Position numbers and translations under genes: made by a program. From Teichococcus deserti (GTDB lineage: Bacteria; Pseudomonadota; Alphaproteobacteria; Acetobacterales; Acetobacteraceae), in the NCBI RefSeq assembly GCF_001982615.1, contig NZ_MLCO01000054.1, positions 1-64,000 on the forward strand: 64,000 nucleotides of DNA, in the 5' to 3' direction. Under the pieces are notes generated by a model. That model was not told where the DNA came from. It searched no databases and saw only the letters and a program-made list of their open reading frames with translations. Shown piece after piece: positions 7,743-16,064 of the stretch; position 1 is the first letter of the stretch; each line of letters opens with the position of its first letter.

Positions 7743-9145
7743 CGGGTGGTTCCTCCATTGTCCAAAGCGGCGTTCAACCGCAGCATGTCCAGGCGCGGGT
7801 CGGCGGCGACCAGGCCGACGGCGGCGATGCGCTCCAGCGCGCGGCGCGCCTCCGCCTGCGTCGTCAGCAGGCCGAGCGCCAGCAGCTCCCCGGCGGGATC
7901 GCCGGTGGTGGCGGCGCTGTCCTGCAGCCGCTGCAGCAGGGCGATGCCGGCGGCGGTGCGCAGCGCATCGTCCAGCGCGCCTTCCGCCCCGGCGATGATC
8001 AGCGCCTGGGCATAGGTGCCGCCCTGCGCGTTCAGCAGCCGCGTCGCCAGGCTGCGGCGCTGCGCCGGCGCCAGCCGCGGCAGCAGCGAGTGCAGGCCAT
8101 AGGGATCGAGGCTGGCGCCGGTCATCAGCGCCTCGGCGACGGCGACGACAGCGGCATCCGGGCTGGAGCGCGCCGCCATGCCGGCCAGCGCCCGGTCCAG
8201 CCCGTGATCAGCGCCCCAAGGCCAGCCGGCAATCAGTTTTTCCGCCGTCAGCTCCAGCGAGGCCGCGAAGACGGGGAAAGGCACCGACTGCATCAGGCTG
8301 AAGCGGCGGTTGCGCTGCGCCGGGGTCTTCGGCGGCTGCGGCACCACGGTGCGCGTCCGCCGCAGGAAGCCTTTCGTCTGCACCTCGAAGAAGGCAGCGA
8401 GCTCGGCCGCGTCGCTCTCGGCCGTGGCGCCATGGCCGAGCCGCCCCAGCAGCGCCGCGGCGGTGGCCTGCACCCGCGGCGCGCGGTCATTGGCGAAGCC
8501 CTCGAGCAGCGGCCGGTCGACCTCGGTCAGGCCCTGGCGGATCATCGACAGCAGCCGCACCCGCTCATCCGCCGTCTCGGCGCCGATCTTCTGGCCGAGC
8601 AGCAGCGCCGCCGCATCCGGGTCCTGCCGGCGCAGGCTGGCGAAGGCGACGCGGCGCGCGGCAGGGGCCATCTCCTCCCAGCTTTCGGCGCTCAGCGCCT
8701 GCGGCGCGCCTTCGGCGCTGTCGGCGGAGGCGGCCCAGTCCTGCCAGGGGGTATAGACATCGGGCACCTCGTCATTCGGCCCCGGCAGCCAGTCGCCGGG
8801 ATGCAAGGTCCAGCCGCGGGCATCGAGGAAATCGAGCAGGTCGCGGCGGCGGCTTGGCTCGCGGACGGCCTGCAGCAGGCGGCGGGCGCGCGGCCGCAGC
8901 GCCTCCGGCACCGGCGGCTTCGCCAGGCGCGGCAGCGGGGCCAGGGCGTGGATCTCGCCCGCCGGCTCGGCCAGGGTCAGGCTGCCCAGGAAATGGCCGG
9001 ACAGCGCCAGCAGCCGCAGCTCGGCCTCCGCCGCCTCCTCGCCCAGGGCGTCGCGCCAGGCAGCGGGGGCGGCAGGGGCCGCGCCGCCGCCCATGGTCCA
9101 GCGCGTCAGCACCGGGCCCAAGGCTTCGAGCAGGCGCTCAGTCAT
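7739..9145 (-). CDS. DUF5691-like protein of the MoxR-VWA operon
   Basis: A 468-residue protein that by position and composition matches the DUF5691 family usually found between SWIM and MoxR genes; the family call is from memory and moderately sure. It is largely alpha-helical, with an N-terminal LALSGHFLGSLTL segment, a central WTLHPGDWLPG and VYTPWQDWA stretch, then HEAT-like helices (VQATAAALLGRLG). A basic block FLRRTRTVVPQPPK lies about residue 255. No catalytic motif is recognisable. It overlaps the SWIM gene by 8 bp upstream and the MoxR gene by 4 bp downstream, so it is a stoichiometric partner candidate of the ATPase. Confidence 0.75.
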   Translation of the reverse strand: MTERLLEALGPVLTRWTMGGGAAPAAPAAWRDALGEEAAEAELRLLALSGHFLGSLTLAEPAGEIHALAPLPRLAKPPVPEALRPRARRLLQAVREPSRRRDLLDFLDARGWTLHPGDWLPGPNDEVPDVYTPWQDWAASADSAEGAPQALSAESWEEMAPAARRVAFASLRRQDPDAAALLLGQKIGAETADERVRLLSMIRQGLTEVDRPLLEGFANDRAPRVQATAAALLGRLGHGATAESDAAELAAFFEVQTKGFLRRTRTVVPQPPKTPAQRNRRFSLMQSVPFPVFAASLELTAEKLIAGWPWGADHGLDRALAGMAARSSPDAAVVAVAEALMTGASLDPYGLHSLLPRLAPAQRRSLATRLLNAQGGTYAQALIIAGAEGALDDALRTAAGIALLQRLQDSAATTGDPAGELLALGLLTTQAEARRALERIAAVGLVAADPRLDMLRLNAALDNGGTTR

Positions 9146-10523
9146 GGGCGATGCGCCCCCAGGGGCTTTGCGCCGCCAGCAGCTGCAGCCGGTTGCCCGA
9201 CCACAGCGCCGCGGCCCGCGTCAGCACGGTGCCGGTCAGCAGCCCGGTGGCCTCGCCGGCCAGCGGCAGCGCGGCGCTGCCGTCATCGGCCTGCCACCAG
9301 GGCGCGCCGGCACGGTCGAAGCCGATGCGCCCCGCCGGCAGCAGCAGCGGATGCGCGGCCGCCCAGGGCTCCTGCAGCAGCGGCGCGGTCAGGGCGTCTT
9401 CCAGCGAGGGCGCGGGCTGGGGCCAGTCTTGATCGGCCGCCTCCCGCGTCGCTCCCCGCCGCAGCAGCACGGCACGGAGCGGCAGCGGCGCCGGATAGAA
9501 CAAAAATTCGGCGTCGAACTGCTCGCCCGGGGTGAAGACGGCGGCGCGCCTGCCGGCGCTGGCAGGGAAGAAATCCAGCAGCATGGCGAAGCGCGGCCCC
9601 GTGGCGCCCAGATTGAGCAGCCAGGTGGTCTGCGACACCAGCCCGTCGCGCCGGGTGCGCACCTGCTCAGCCAGCACCTCCCAGGTGGCAGCGACGCGCG
9701 GCGCGGCAGGGTCGTCCAGCAGCGCCTCCCGCGTCTCGGCCGTGGCGACGGCGCGGCGCAGCGTGGCCTCCTCCGGCGCGGCGCGATAGGCGCGGGCCAG
9801 CAGCACCAGCCGGCCGAGCTCCACCGTCGCGCCGCGCAGCCGGTCGCCGGCGGGCAGGGCCAGCAGCCGTCCCGGCAGCTCGTCGACATGGCCGGCCAGC
9901 GCCGCGGCCTTGCCGTCGACCAGCCGCGCGCCGATGCGGCGGCAGCGCGCCGTGGCATCCTCGACGAAGCCGGCGAGCCCGAGGCGCAGCTGGTCCCCGA
10001 CCCATTGCTCCAGCGCCTCCAGCGCCTCGAGGATGGCGCGCTGGGTGTCCTCGCCGCGTTTCTTCGCGGCAGCCTCGCGGCGGGCGGCGGCCTTGGGGTC
10101 GTCCGCGGCTTCCGGTTCTTCGACGCGGGCGGCGGAAAGATCCTTGCCGGCGGCCGGCGCCGCGGCGGGCTGCGGCGCGCTGCCGGCGGCCGGGCGGCGG
10201 CGGCCGAGCCAGTCGCTGACCCAGTCCGGCGTGTCGCCAGCGGGGAAGGGGGCGATGGCCTCGGCCTTCAGCCAGAGCAGCGCCAGCCCGTGCTTGCAGG
10301 GGAATTTCCGGGATGGGCAGGTGCATTTGCTGCCCAGGTCGCGCAGATCGGCGGCGACGCGATAGGGGTTGGCGCCCGAGCCGGCGCAGTCGCCCCAGAT
10401 CAGCGCCGCGTCATGGCTGGCGCCCAGCCCCGACCATTTGCCCGGCCTGGCGAGCCCGGCGGCGGCCTTGAGCGACGCCTGATCGGTGGCAAGCCGTTCC
10501 ACCGCCTTCACGTCGATCGCCAC
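9138..10523 (-). CDS. SWIM zinc-finger family protein
   Basis: A 461-residue protein, first gene of the five-gene MoxR-VWA operon. A SWIM zinc finger (Cys-x-Cys-x(n)-Cys-x-His) is visible as CTCPSRKFPCKHGLALL at about residues 69-85; these fingers bind nucleic acid or protein. An alanine/proline-rich linker follows, then a helical domain of about 300 residues with no recognised fold. The finger suggests that the operon recognises nucleic acid or a protein partner, but this is inference. The stop overlaps the next start by 8 bp. The 97-bp gap upstream separates it from the DyP-like gene on the same strand. Confidence 0.88.
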   Translation of the reverse strand: MAIDVKAVERLATDQASLKAAAGLARPGKWSGLGASHDAALIWGDCAGSGANPYRVAADLRDLGSKCTCPSRKFPCKHGLALLWLKAEAIAPFPAGDTPDWVSDWLGRRRPAAGSAPQPAAAPAAGKDLSAARVEEPEAADDPKAAARREAAAKKRGEDTQRAILEALEALEQWVGDQLRLGLAGFVEDATARCRRIGARLVDGKAAALAGHVDELPGRLLALPAGDRLRGATVELGRLVLLARAYRAAPEEATLRRAVATAETREALLDDPAAPRVAATWEVLAEQVRTRRDGLVSQTTWLLNLGATGPRFAMLLDFFPASAGRRAAVFTPGEQFDAEFLFYPAPLPLRAVLLRRGATREAADQDWPQPAPSLEDALTAPLLQEPWAAAHPLLLPAGRIGFDRAGAPWWQADDGSAALPLAGEATGLLTGTVLTRAAALWSGNRLQLLAAQSPWGRIAHD

Positions 10524-10620
10524 GCAGCCTCCCCGGGTCTCTGTCCGCGGACTAGGATAGGAAGCGGCGCGCGCGGCTCAACCGGGGCTGCGATAAACTG
10601 TGGATCAGCTCAAGGATCCG

Positions 10621-13524
10621 TCAGGGGTCCTGCGCCAGCCAGCGCAGGCTGCGGCGGCCGGGCATGAAGAAATAGCCGCCGCCGCGGAGGCGGACGAAAT
10701 CGGCGAAGCGGCGGATGGTCAGCGGGCCCTCCGGCGTCGGCACGGTCAGCCGCGCGCTGCGGCCGCCGCGCGACAGCACGGCATCCACCTCGTTCTCCAG
10801 CCCGTGGAACTGCGGCGCCATGGCCCAGCTCTGCTGGATGAACTCGAACTGCCGCTCGATGTCGAGGTTCAGGCACATGAAGTAGAGGCCCGGGTTGCGC
10901 GCCGCCGGATCGCCGCTGCCGGCGGCCTCGAAGCCGCGGCCGCGGCGCAGGATGCGGTGGCGGTTGGTGATCGCCAGCTGCTCGCGCGAGCCGGGGGCGA
11001 AGGAATCGCGCGGGTTGGTGCGGCGGATATGCGCGCCGAAGGGGCAGCGCTGGCCGGTCGGATCCTCGGCGCCGAGCAGGAAGTCGTTGTCCATCGGGAC
11101 CCGTTTCTTCTTGTCCTTCTCGGCCTGCGGCGCGTCCGGCCAGCCCTGGCCCGGCTCGGTGGGGTGGCGGATCAGCGAGGTGCCGTCCTGCCAGCGGCCG
11201 ACCATCTTGGCGCCGATCCAGCAGGCGCGCTGGCCCGGCGTCAGCCCGGGCGGCACGCCGGCGCGGCCGTCCAGCTCCCCGGCGGCGCGGGTCATGAAAT
11301 CCTCGAAGCCGGCGACATCCTGCTCCAGCTGGCGCACCACCAGGAAGCTGCCGTTGCGGCCGAAATCGCGGTCGCCGCCGGCGCCGCCCGGGGCGAAGCT
11401 CGGCAGCAGCAGCCCGTCGGAATGGCGCTGGTCGTGCAGCGCCAGCAGCGCGGCCGGGTCGGCCGCGGCGGGAAGGCGCGGCGACAGGGCGCGGCCGCCG
11501 CGGTTGTCGGGATAGCCGAACAGGAACTCGCCGGGCTCGACGGCATGGATCGCGTCCGCGTCGCGCATCCAGCGGCGGGTGCCGCGCACGACCGGCTGCG
11601 AGACGCCGTCGACGAAGCCGAAGGGCTCGCGCATCGGTCCGCCATCCGGCGCGGTGGGCGGCGCCATGGTCAGGCGGTGCAGCAGCCGGCCGCCCAGCGC
11701 CAGCGCCTCGGCGATGGCGGCCTCGAGCGCCGCCGCATCCTCGGCATAGAGGTTGAGCACGGCATCCGGCCGCGGATCGGCGCCCCAGAGCCAGTCGGCC
11801 GGCCCGTCATCGCCGGTGTCGGACAGGATGCGGGCGCGGGTCGGATGCGCCATGCCCTGGCGGAAGGCCAGCGGGAAATCCTGCAGTGTCGCCGGCGGCA
11901 GGCCGAGCTTCCGCAGGCCCTCATGGGTGAGGCCGAGCTGGTGCACGGTGCCGCGCGGCAGCTCCTCGCCATAGGTGATGCGGGGTTCCAGCGCGCGCAG
12001 CCAGGCGCGGGCGGCGGCGATACCCTCGGGCAGCGACAGCACCAGGCTGGCGCCGGCCGGCTGGCGCTTCAGCCCGCCATAGAAGATCGACTGCACCTCG
12101 CCGGTCTCGATGCTGCCGGCGGCGCGCGCGCTGGAGCCGAGCAGGCTGAACCAGGCGGCGGCCTCGTCCTCGGTGGCGGCGGTCAGCAGCCCGTGGCGGA
12201 TCGCGGCATTGGCGCGGATGCGCGCGGTGGTCAGGCGCGGATAGGCCGAATACCAGAAGCGGGTCGGGCGCTGCTGGCGGCGCGCCCAGCGCTTGAAGCG
12301 GTCGGCATCGGTCGCGCCCTTCTGGAAGAGGTTCTCGGTCGCCGGGAAGCCGGCGGTGTTGCTCCAGACCCCGGTCAGGCCGTTCGAGGCCTTGGTGATG
12401 AAATCCTCCAGGTAGCTTTCCCAGCTGCCGCCGAAATTGGAGAAGAACAGCAGCCGGTCGGTGCCGGGCAGCAGCACCCAGCGGGCGAAATGGATGGTGC
12501 CGATCTCGCCGAGGAAGCCCGGGCGGAAATGCTTTGCCGCCATCAGCCCGATGACGCGGAAGGCCAGCCGCAGGGTCAGCCGGCGGAACCAGCCCGCCTG
12601 CATCACCGAGATGCCGGCCAGGTGGTTCTGCAGCGCGCGGTTCTCATGCGCCGCCACCTGCTCCAGGACGGCGGGGTCGGGCAGGCTGTCATCGGCGGTG
12701 TTGGCGCGCTCCATCCGGCGCAGCAGGGCGTAGAGCCAGGCCAGCAGCCCGCCCAGCGCCAGCAGCGCGACGACCGCCGCGGCGACCAGGGTGGCGAAGC
12801 CGAGCGCCGCGCCGCCGGCGCGCGCCGCCAGCCAGCCGGCCAGCAGCACGAGGGCGCCGAGCGGCAGCAGCACCGGCCAGAGGAAGCTCCAGGCGGCGGC
12901 CAGGATGACGCTGGCCAGCCCGTCCTTCATCCCCGAGGCGGCCGGCAGCGGCGCCACCGGCTCGACCTGGCGCATGGCGTGCAGCCCGGCCGGCAGGTCG
13001 TCGCCGAAGACGCGGTCGCGCAGCGCGCGCAGCCGGGCGAGCGGCGTCGGCCCCGGCATGTCGCCGGCATCCATGATGTCGCGCAGCCTTCGGGTCAGCG
13101 CATGCTCGTCGCGGATGCGGGCGACCGACATGCCGGGCGTGCCGCAGAAATCCAGCCCCGGCACGTCGAACAGTCCGGCGCCGCTGCGGATGCGGTGCCG
13201 GCGCAGCAGGTCGTGCAGCTCCTCCCGCGGCAGCCCGGCGGCGTCGAGGATCAGCGCCATCTCGGCGCCCAGGCGCTCGGTCAGGATCCGGGTCGCCTGC
13301 TGCTCGCTGTCGTCGACCGAGATCTCGACGACCAGATGGGCCGGCCTGCCAGGATCGCCGGGCACGGTGGTGATGCTGAGGAAATGCAGCCCCTGGCGGC
13401 GCAGCACGTCGCGCAGCGGGCCGCGGTCGAGCAGGCGCTGGCCCAGCACCTCCAGCCGGTCGTCGACGGCGGCCAGATGCGCGGCGTCGAAGGGCAGGCC
13501 GTAGGTCAGCATGAACTGCCGCAT
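10621..13524 (-). CDS. Membrane-anchored DyP-type peroxidase-like protein, 967 aa
   Basis: An unusually large protein whose C-terminal ~450 residues carry DyP-type haem peroxidase motifs: GFVDGVSQP (the GxxDG motif with the distal Asp) around residue 634 and CPFGAHIRRTNPRD with the likely proximal haem His around 824. Further family segments are NRHRILRRGR and LDIERQFEFIQQSW. The N-terminal 200 residues are soluble and unrecognised. Two hydrophobic segments at about 205-227 and 238-265 look membrane-spanning. A middle domain holds FLFFSNFGGSWESYLEDF-like sequence. DyP enzymes use peroxide to oxidise bulky substrates and normally have 300-500 residues, so this is a fusion. No TAT signal is visible, so the topology is unclear. 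Confidence 0.8.
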   Translation of the reverse strand: MRQFMLTYGLPFDAAHLAAVDDRLEVLGQRLLDRGPLRDVLRRQGLHFLSITTVPGDPGRPAHLVVEISVDDSEQQATRILTERLGAEMALILDAAGLPREELHDLLRRHRIRSGAGLFDVPGLDFCGTPGMSVARIRDEHALTRRLRDIMDAGDMPGPTPLARLRALRDRVFGDDLPAGLHAMRQVEPVAPLPAASGMKDGLASVILAAAWSFLWPVLLPLGALVLLAGWLAARAGGAALGFATLVAAAVVALLALGGLLAWLYALLRRMERANTADDSLPDPAVLEQVAAHENRALQNHLAGISVMQAGWFRRLTLRLAFRVIGLMAAKHFRPGFLGEIGTIHFARWVLLPGTDRLLFFSNFGGSWESYLEDFITKASNGLTGVWSNTAGFPATENLFQKGATDADRFKRWARRQQRPTRFWYSAYPRLTTARIRANAAIRHGLLTAATEDEAAAWFSLLGSSARAAGSIETGEVQSIFYGGLKRQPAGASLVLSLPEGIAAARAWLRALEPRITYGEELPRGTVHQLGLTHEGLRKLGLPPATLQDFPLAFRQGMAHPTRARILSDTGDDGPADWLWGADPRPDAVLNLYAEDAAALEAAIAEALALGGRLLHRLTMAPPTAPDGGPMREPFGFVDGVSQPVVRGTRRWMRDADAIHAVEPGEFLFGYPDNRGGRALSPRLPAAADPAALLALHDQRHSDGLLLPSFAPGGAGGDRDFGRNGSFLVVRQLEQDVAGFEDFMTRAAGELDGRAGVPPGLTPGQRACWIGAKMVGRWQDGTSLIRHPTEPGQGWPDAPQAEKDKKKRVPMDNDFLLGAEDPTGQRCPFGAHIRRTNPRDSFAPGSREQLAITNRHRILRRGRGFEAAGSGDPAARNPGLYFMCLNLDIERQFEFIQQSWAMAPQFHGLENEVDAVLSRGGRSARLTVPTPEGPLTIRRFADFVRLRGGGYFFMPGRRSLRWLAQDP

Positions 13525-13621
13525 GGGTGGCGCTCCCGTCCCCGAGGGAAGCGCAGGCTAGGGCAGGGTCGGTGGGGCGGCGAAATGAAAAGCCGGTCAT
13601 CGCCCGCCCGGGCCGGCCTGG

Positions 13622-14569
13622 CTAGGGCAGGGCGCCCTGGCGCAGCATCTCGAGGTAGCGGTGCCGCGCCAGCGTCCGGCTGCGCACCAGCCCGACCGCC
13701 TGGGCGGGGCTCACGGCCTGGAAGCGCAGCCGCTGCCGGCTGCGCAGCTGGACGAAGCTGTCCAGGCTGGTCGACAGCACGGTGGCGATCTTCGGATAGC
13801 CGCCGGTGCTCTGGTGGTCGGCCAGCAGCACCGTCGGCACCGCGTCGCCCGAGACCTGCACCGAGCCGCGGGCGATCGGCTCCGACGGCATGTCCAGCGC
13901 GGCATTGGGCGGCAGGGCCGGGCCGGTCAGCCGCACGCCCATGCGGTCATAGGCGTCGCTGAGGGCGTAAGCTGCGCCAAGGAAGGTCGCGATGGTCTCG
14001 GGCGCGAAGAAGCGGTCCTGGGGCCCGAGCACCACCGGCACCTCCGCGGGCGGCCGGGCCCAGACCGGCAGCGGGATGGCGCGCGGCGCCAGCAGCCGGG
14101 TGTCGTCCACCGTGATGACCTGGCCCTCGGCCAGCAGCCCGCCGCCGAGGCCCGTGGGGCCGTGGGTGGAGATGCTGTCCAGCCAGGGCGCCACCCGCAG
14201 CCGGCCGGCGAAGGCCAGATAGGTCCAGCAGCCCCAGAAGCCGGGGCGGATGGTCAGGCGGCTGCCGGCGCGGAGCGTCAGCACGGTCCAGGCGCCGTGA
14301 CGGGCGCCGTCCAGCATCACCTGGAAGCCGCCGCCGGCGACGGCGATGCTGACCGCGCCGGCTTCGCAGGCCAGCGTCAGCCCGCCGGGCGAGACCTCGA
14401 TGGCGCCGGCATCGTCCGGATTGCCGAGGGCGGCCTGCACCGCGGCGTAGCTGGCGCGGTCCATCGGGCCGGAGGTCGGCACGCCGAAGCGCATCTTCCC
14501 GAAGCGGCCGGCATCTTGGAAGGTGACGTGGGGGCCGGCCTGGGTGACGGCGAGGGTGGCGCTGCTCAT
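13622..14569 (-). CDS. pxpC: 5-oxoprolinase subunit C (biotin-dependent carboxyltransferase family)
   Basis: A 315-residue PxpC (KipA/allophanate-hydrolase subunit 2-like) protein. With PxpA and PxpB it forms the ATP-dependent 5-oxoprolinase that opens pyroglutamate to glutamate. Family segments include FQDAGRFGKMRFGVPTSGPMD near residue 16, the substrate-site region SPGGLTL, and DRMGVRLTG about residue 232. The start is the ATG overlapping the pxpB stop by 4 bp; the frame is open further upstream but that part runs inside pxpB. It is the last gene of the pxpA-pxpB-pxpC run behind an ABC permease, so the operon appears devoted to uptake and hydrolysis of 5-oxoproline or a similar lactam. Confidence 0.92.
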   Translation of the reverse strand: MSSATLAVTQAGPHVTFQDAGRFGKMRFGVPTSGPMDRASYAAVQAALGNPDDAGAIEVSPGGLTLACEAGAVSIAVAGGGFQVMLDGARHGAWTVLTLRAGSRLTIRPGFWGCWTYLAFAGRLRVAPWLDSISTHGPTGLGGGLLAEGQVITVDDTRLLAPRAIPLPVWARPPAEVPVVLGPQDRFFAPETIATFLGAAYALSDAYDRMGVRLTGPALPPNAALDMPSEPIARGSVQVSGDAVPTVLLADHQSTGGYPKIATVLSTSLDSFVQLRSRQRLRFQAVSPAQAVGLVRSRTLARHRYLEMLRQGALP

Positions 14570-15255
14570 GCGCGGCTCTCCGCCTCGAACTGGTCGCGGG
14601 TGATGCGGGTGAAGCGGACGCTGTCGCCGACATCGAAGAGGAAGGGCCGCGCGCTGTCGCCGCCATCCAGGATGCGGGTCGGCGAGCGGCCGATGTTCCA
14701 CCAGCCATTCGGCATGATCATGGTGGTGACCAGGCATTGCGGCCCGGCGATGGTGACGCTGCCGGCCGGCGTGCCGCGCACCGGCGAGGTCTTGCGCGGC
14801 TGCCGGATGGCCTCCGGCACCCCGGCCAGATAGGCATAGCCGGGGGCGAAGCCGTACATATAGACGCGGTAGTCGCCGGCCAGATGGGCGGCGATCACCG
14901 CCTCGGTGTCCAGCCCGGTGGCCTCGGCGACGCGCGCCAGGTCGGGGGCGAGCTCGGCCTCGTAGCAGACGCGCACCTCGCGCAGCCGGCCGGGCTTGGG
15001 CACCCTGGCAGGGCCGCCCAGCAGGCGCCGCAGCGCCGCCTCGACGCTGGCGTGGTCGGTCTGCATCGGATCGAAGCGGACCAGGATGTTCACATAGGCC
15101 GGCACCGCCTCGAGGAAGCCGGGGACGCTCTCGGGCGAGAGGCCGGCATCGAGGCGCAGCACCTGGTCATGCACGTCGCGGTCGATGCGGTCGCCGAACT
15201 CGACCAGCAGCGCGTGATCGGCGACCGGCCGGAACACCGGATAGGCAGGGCTCAT
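14566..15255 (-). CDS. pxpB: 5-oxoprolinase subunit B (KipI / allophanate hydrolase subunit 1 family)
   Basis: A 229-residue PxpB protein with the carboxyltransferase C/D fold. Recognisable segments are ALLVEFGDRID near the N-terminus, the EVRVCYEAELAPDLARVA strand-helix, and the family signature GFAPGYAYLAGVP at about residues 135-147, followed by PRKTSPVRGTPAGSV. It pairs with PxpC to phosphorylate and activate the lactam for PxpA. It overlaps pxpA by 4 bp upstream and pxpC by 4 bp downstream, so translational coupling is expected. Cytoplasmic. Confidence 0.92.
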   Translation of the reverse strand: MSPAYPVFRPVADHALLVEFGDRIDRDVHDQVLRLDAGLSPESVPGFLEAVPAYVNILVRFDPMQTDHASVEAALRRLLGGPARVPKPGRLREVRVCYEAELAPDLARVAEATGLDTEAVIAAHLAGDYRVYMYGFAPGYAYLAGVPEAIRQPRKTSPVRGTPAGSVTIAGPQCLVTTMIMPNGWWNIGRSPTRILDGGDSARPFLFDVGDSVRFTRITRDQFEAESRA

Positions 15256-16022
15256 GGTTGGGACAGGAACGGCGCCACGGTGATGCCGGCCTCACCCAGG
15301 CGGCGGCGGATATGCTGGGCCATGGCGACGGCGCCGGGGCTGTCGCCATGGACGCAGACCGAGACGGCGTCCAGCTTGATCGGCGCGCCGTCGACGACGG
15401 GCATCAGCCCGGTCTCGAGGAACTGGATCAGCCGGGTGGCGGCTTCCTCGGGGTCGTGCAGCATGGCGTCGGGGCGGCTGCGCGGCACCAGCTGGCCGTT
15501 CGACAGATAGCCGCGATCCGCAAAAATCTCGCTGAAGGTGGGAAGGCCGGCATCGCGGCCGGCGCGGTCCAGCGCGGTGCCGGAAATCGCCAGCATGGCG
15601 AGGTCGGGGGAGATCGCCTTCACCGCGCGGGCGACGGCGGCGGCGACGTCGGGCTCGGCCGCGGCCCAGTTGCCCAGCGCGCCATGCGTCTTGACGAAGC
15701 GGACCTTGGTGCCGACCAGGGCGGCGGCCCCCATCAGCGCGCCGACCTGGGTCGCCACCAGCCGCTCGACCTCGCCCATCGTGTGGGGAATCAGGCGGCG
15801 GCCGAAGCCCTCGCGGTCGGCGAAGCCCGGATGCGCGCCGGCGACGACGCCCTGGTCGCGCGCCAGGGTCAGCGTCCTGAACATGGTCTCCGGATCGCTG
15901 GCATGGGCGCCGCAGGCGATGTTGGCGCTGGTGACGACCCGCAGCAGCGCGGCGTCGTCGCCCATCTGCCAAGGGCCGTAGCTCTCGCCGAGATCGGAAT
16001 TCAGGTCGATCGTGCGCGCCAT
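15252..16022 (-). CDS. pxpA: 5-oxoprolinase subunit A (LamB/YcsF family)
   Basis: A 256-residue LamB/YcsF protein, the usual length for PxpA, the lactam-opening subunit of 5-oxoprolinase. The N-terminal DLNSDLGESYGPW and SANIACGAHASDP motifs are the family hallmarks of a metal-binding deacetylase-like barrel. Further conserved stretches are VKTHGALGNWA and EIFADRGY. It begins 42 bp after the ABC permease (frameshifted) and overlaps pxpB by 4 bp. The neighbouring transporter suggests import of the enzyme's substrate. Confidence 0.93.
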   Translation of the reverse strand: MARTIDLNSDLGESYGPWQMGDDAALLRVVTSANIACGAHASDPETMFRTLTLARDQGVVAGAHPGFADREGFGRRLIPHTMGEVERLVATQVGALMGAAALVGTKVRFVKTHGALGNWAAAEPDVAAAVARAVKAISPDLAMLAISGTALDRAGRDAGLPTFSEIFADRGYLSNGQLVPRSRPDAMLHDPEEAATRLIQFLETGLMPVVDGAPIKLDAVSVCVHGDSPGAVAMAQHIRRRLGEAGITVAPFLSQP

Positions 16023-16064
16023 GGGGCGGGTCCTCGTCGGTTCGGGGGCAAGTCTATGACGGTG

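Noticed and set aside
10600-13962. A 1120-codon open frame on the plus strand opposite the DyP-like gene
   Set aside because: It is Gln/Arg/Ala-rich low-complexity antisense of a gene with clear motifs; high GC keeps antisense frames open.
14570-14737. A longer N-terminus for pxpC
   Set aside because: The extra 56 residues are His/Arg/Pro-rich, lie inside pxpB and are absent from the family; the ATG overlapping the pxpB stop is the natural start.
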